Shown piece by piece: positions 5,614 through 5,974 of a DNA stretch of 5,974 nt. Position numbers and translations under genes: made by a program. Position 1 is the stretch's first letter, and each line of letters begins with the position of its first letter. The DNA is from Bifidobacterium breve (GTDB taxonomy: Bacteria > Bacteroidota > Bacteroidia > Cytophagales > UBA9547). Under the pieces are notes generated by a model. That model searched no databases. It was not told where the DNA came from and saw nothing but the letters and a program-made list of their open reading frames with translations. The stretch spans positions 1 to 5,974 of the forward strand of contig CALPQG020000179.1 in NCBI GenBank assembly GCA_943325655.2. The letters run 5' to 3'.

Positions 5614-5663
5614 GCTATCAAATTAGTGGTATAAATAATTGTTTATCAATTAATTATATTGCA

Positions 5664-5957
5664 TTGTGTGTCAACATTAAACATATAGCCAAAACGAAGA
5701 AGGAATTTAGCCAAACCGTCGGAGCAAACCCAATTGTTCCTAAAATAAAATATGATTTTATTTATAACAATCAGACAATCAATAATTTTAATTTAAAAGA
5801 GTCTGATTTTGCTCGAAAGTCAACACTAGATTTTCCTGTCATTGTCACGACTATTTTATGCCAAACACCTATATTAAATAGTCTTATACATTTTGACAAA
5901 TATTTCATTAAAAAAACACAAAAAGCTTTAGTACATCCGCTTTGCGTTAGCGGGTAG
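5664..5957 (+). pseudogene. ATG-less ORF, possible remnant of a transposase N-terminus
   Basis: A 97-codon open frame with only a TTG at the start and no ATG anywhere inside. The middle part, ESDFARKSTLDFPVIVTTIL (about residues 47-66), recalls the N-terminal region of IS4-family transposases, where a short basic stretch is followed by LxFPxLIxxxLN. After about residue 66 the similarity I see fades. The last codons, HPLCVSG and stop, are translated from the small palindromic repeat at 5937-5953, which suggests that the frame was interrupted by that element. No DDE residues, terminal inverted repeats or second half are visible before the window ends. It could instead be an unrelated degenerate or chance ORF in AT-rich DNA. 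The transposase assignment is tentative. Confidence 0.3.
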
Positions 5958-5974
5958 TCCCGATGCTTCGTCCC
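5937..5974. repeat. GC-rich palindromic repeat, cut by the window edge
   Basis: CCGCT (5937-5941) and AGCGG (5949-5953) form a 5-bp stem with a 7-nt loop TTGCGTT. They are followed by GTCCC twice (5957-5961 and 5970-5974) separated by GATGCTTC. Base composition changes abruptly from very AT-rich to GC-rich at about 5935. The element continues beyond the window, so its full structure cannot be seen. Confidence 0.45.

Noticed and set aside
5505..5620. Integron attC site, suggested by GCGTTAAGG and the fold-back at 5515-5613
   Set aside because: The GTTRRRY and RYYYAAC core boxes do not match on either strand, and no cassette-like gene or integrase is present.

Overview
The window looks like a piece of a Bacteroidota chromosome, probably from the Chitinophagia/Sphingobacteriia side. 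The pointers are AT-rich intergenic DNA, no Shine-Dalgarno sequences before the starts, TAnnTTTG-type -7 promoter elements, and a small acidic protein with the LPGYPxYP / DEENNYYSLGGD signature that I associate with this phylum. The taxonomic placement is inference.

Layout. Positions 1-303 hold a gene-free array of degenerate CAACACT-based repeats with a higher-order structure. Positions 309-3161 hold a compact leftward operon for a tripartite ABC exporter. In transcription order it encodes an ATPase (2403-3161), a lipoprotein membrane-fusion/adaptor protein (1441-2394) and an FtsX/DevC-type permease (309-1436), with gaps of 8 and 4 bases. The parts amount to a split MacAB or DevBCA-like pump; no outer-membrane channel gene is visible. 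Its leader (3162-3411) has a perfect 14-bp palindrome, a -7-like element and two possible tiny ORFs. Next is a leftward gene for a 111-residue acidic protein of unknown function (3412-3747). Divergent from it is a previously unlisted 50-codon basic small ORF (3839-3991).

Positions 3992-4575 are an AT-rich stretch with no convincing gene. A rightward alpha/beta hydrolase of the YbfF/ABHD11 type follows (4576-5340), preceded by an exact TACCTTTG -7 element. Downstream (5341-5640) lie two consecutive long imperfect inverted repeats that look like dispersed palindromic elements. After these comes an ATG-less ORF (5664-5957) that may be the remnant of a transposase N-terminus and ends inside another small GC-rich palindromic repeat at the window edge.

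The exporter genes clearly work together. The acidic protein, the small basic ORF and the hydrolase have no evident functional link to the exporter or to each other. I see no defence system, CRISPR array, tRNA or rRNA. The most interesting material is the repeat architecture at both ends and the unannotated small ORFs.
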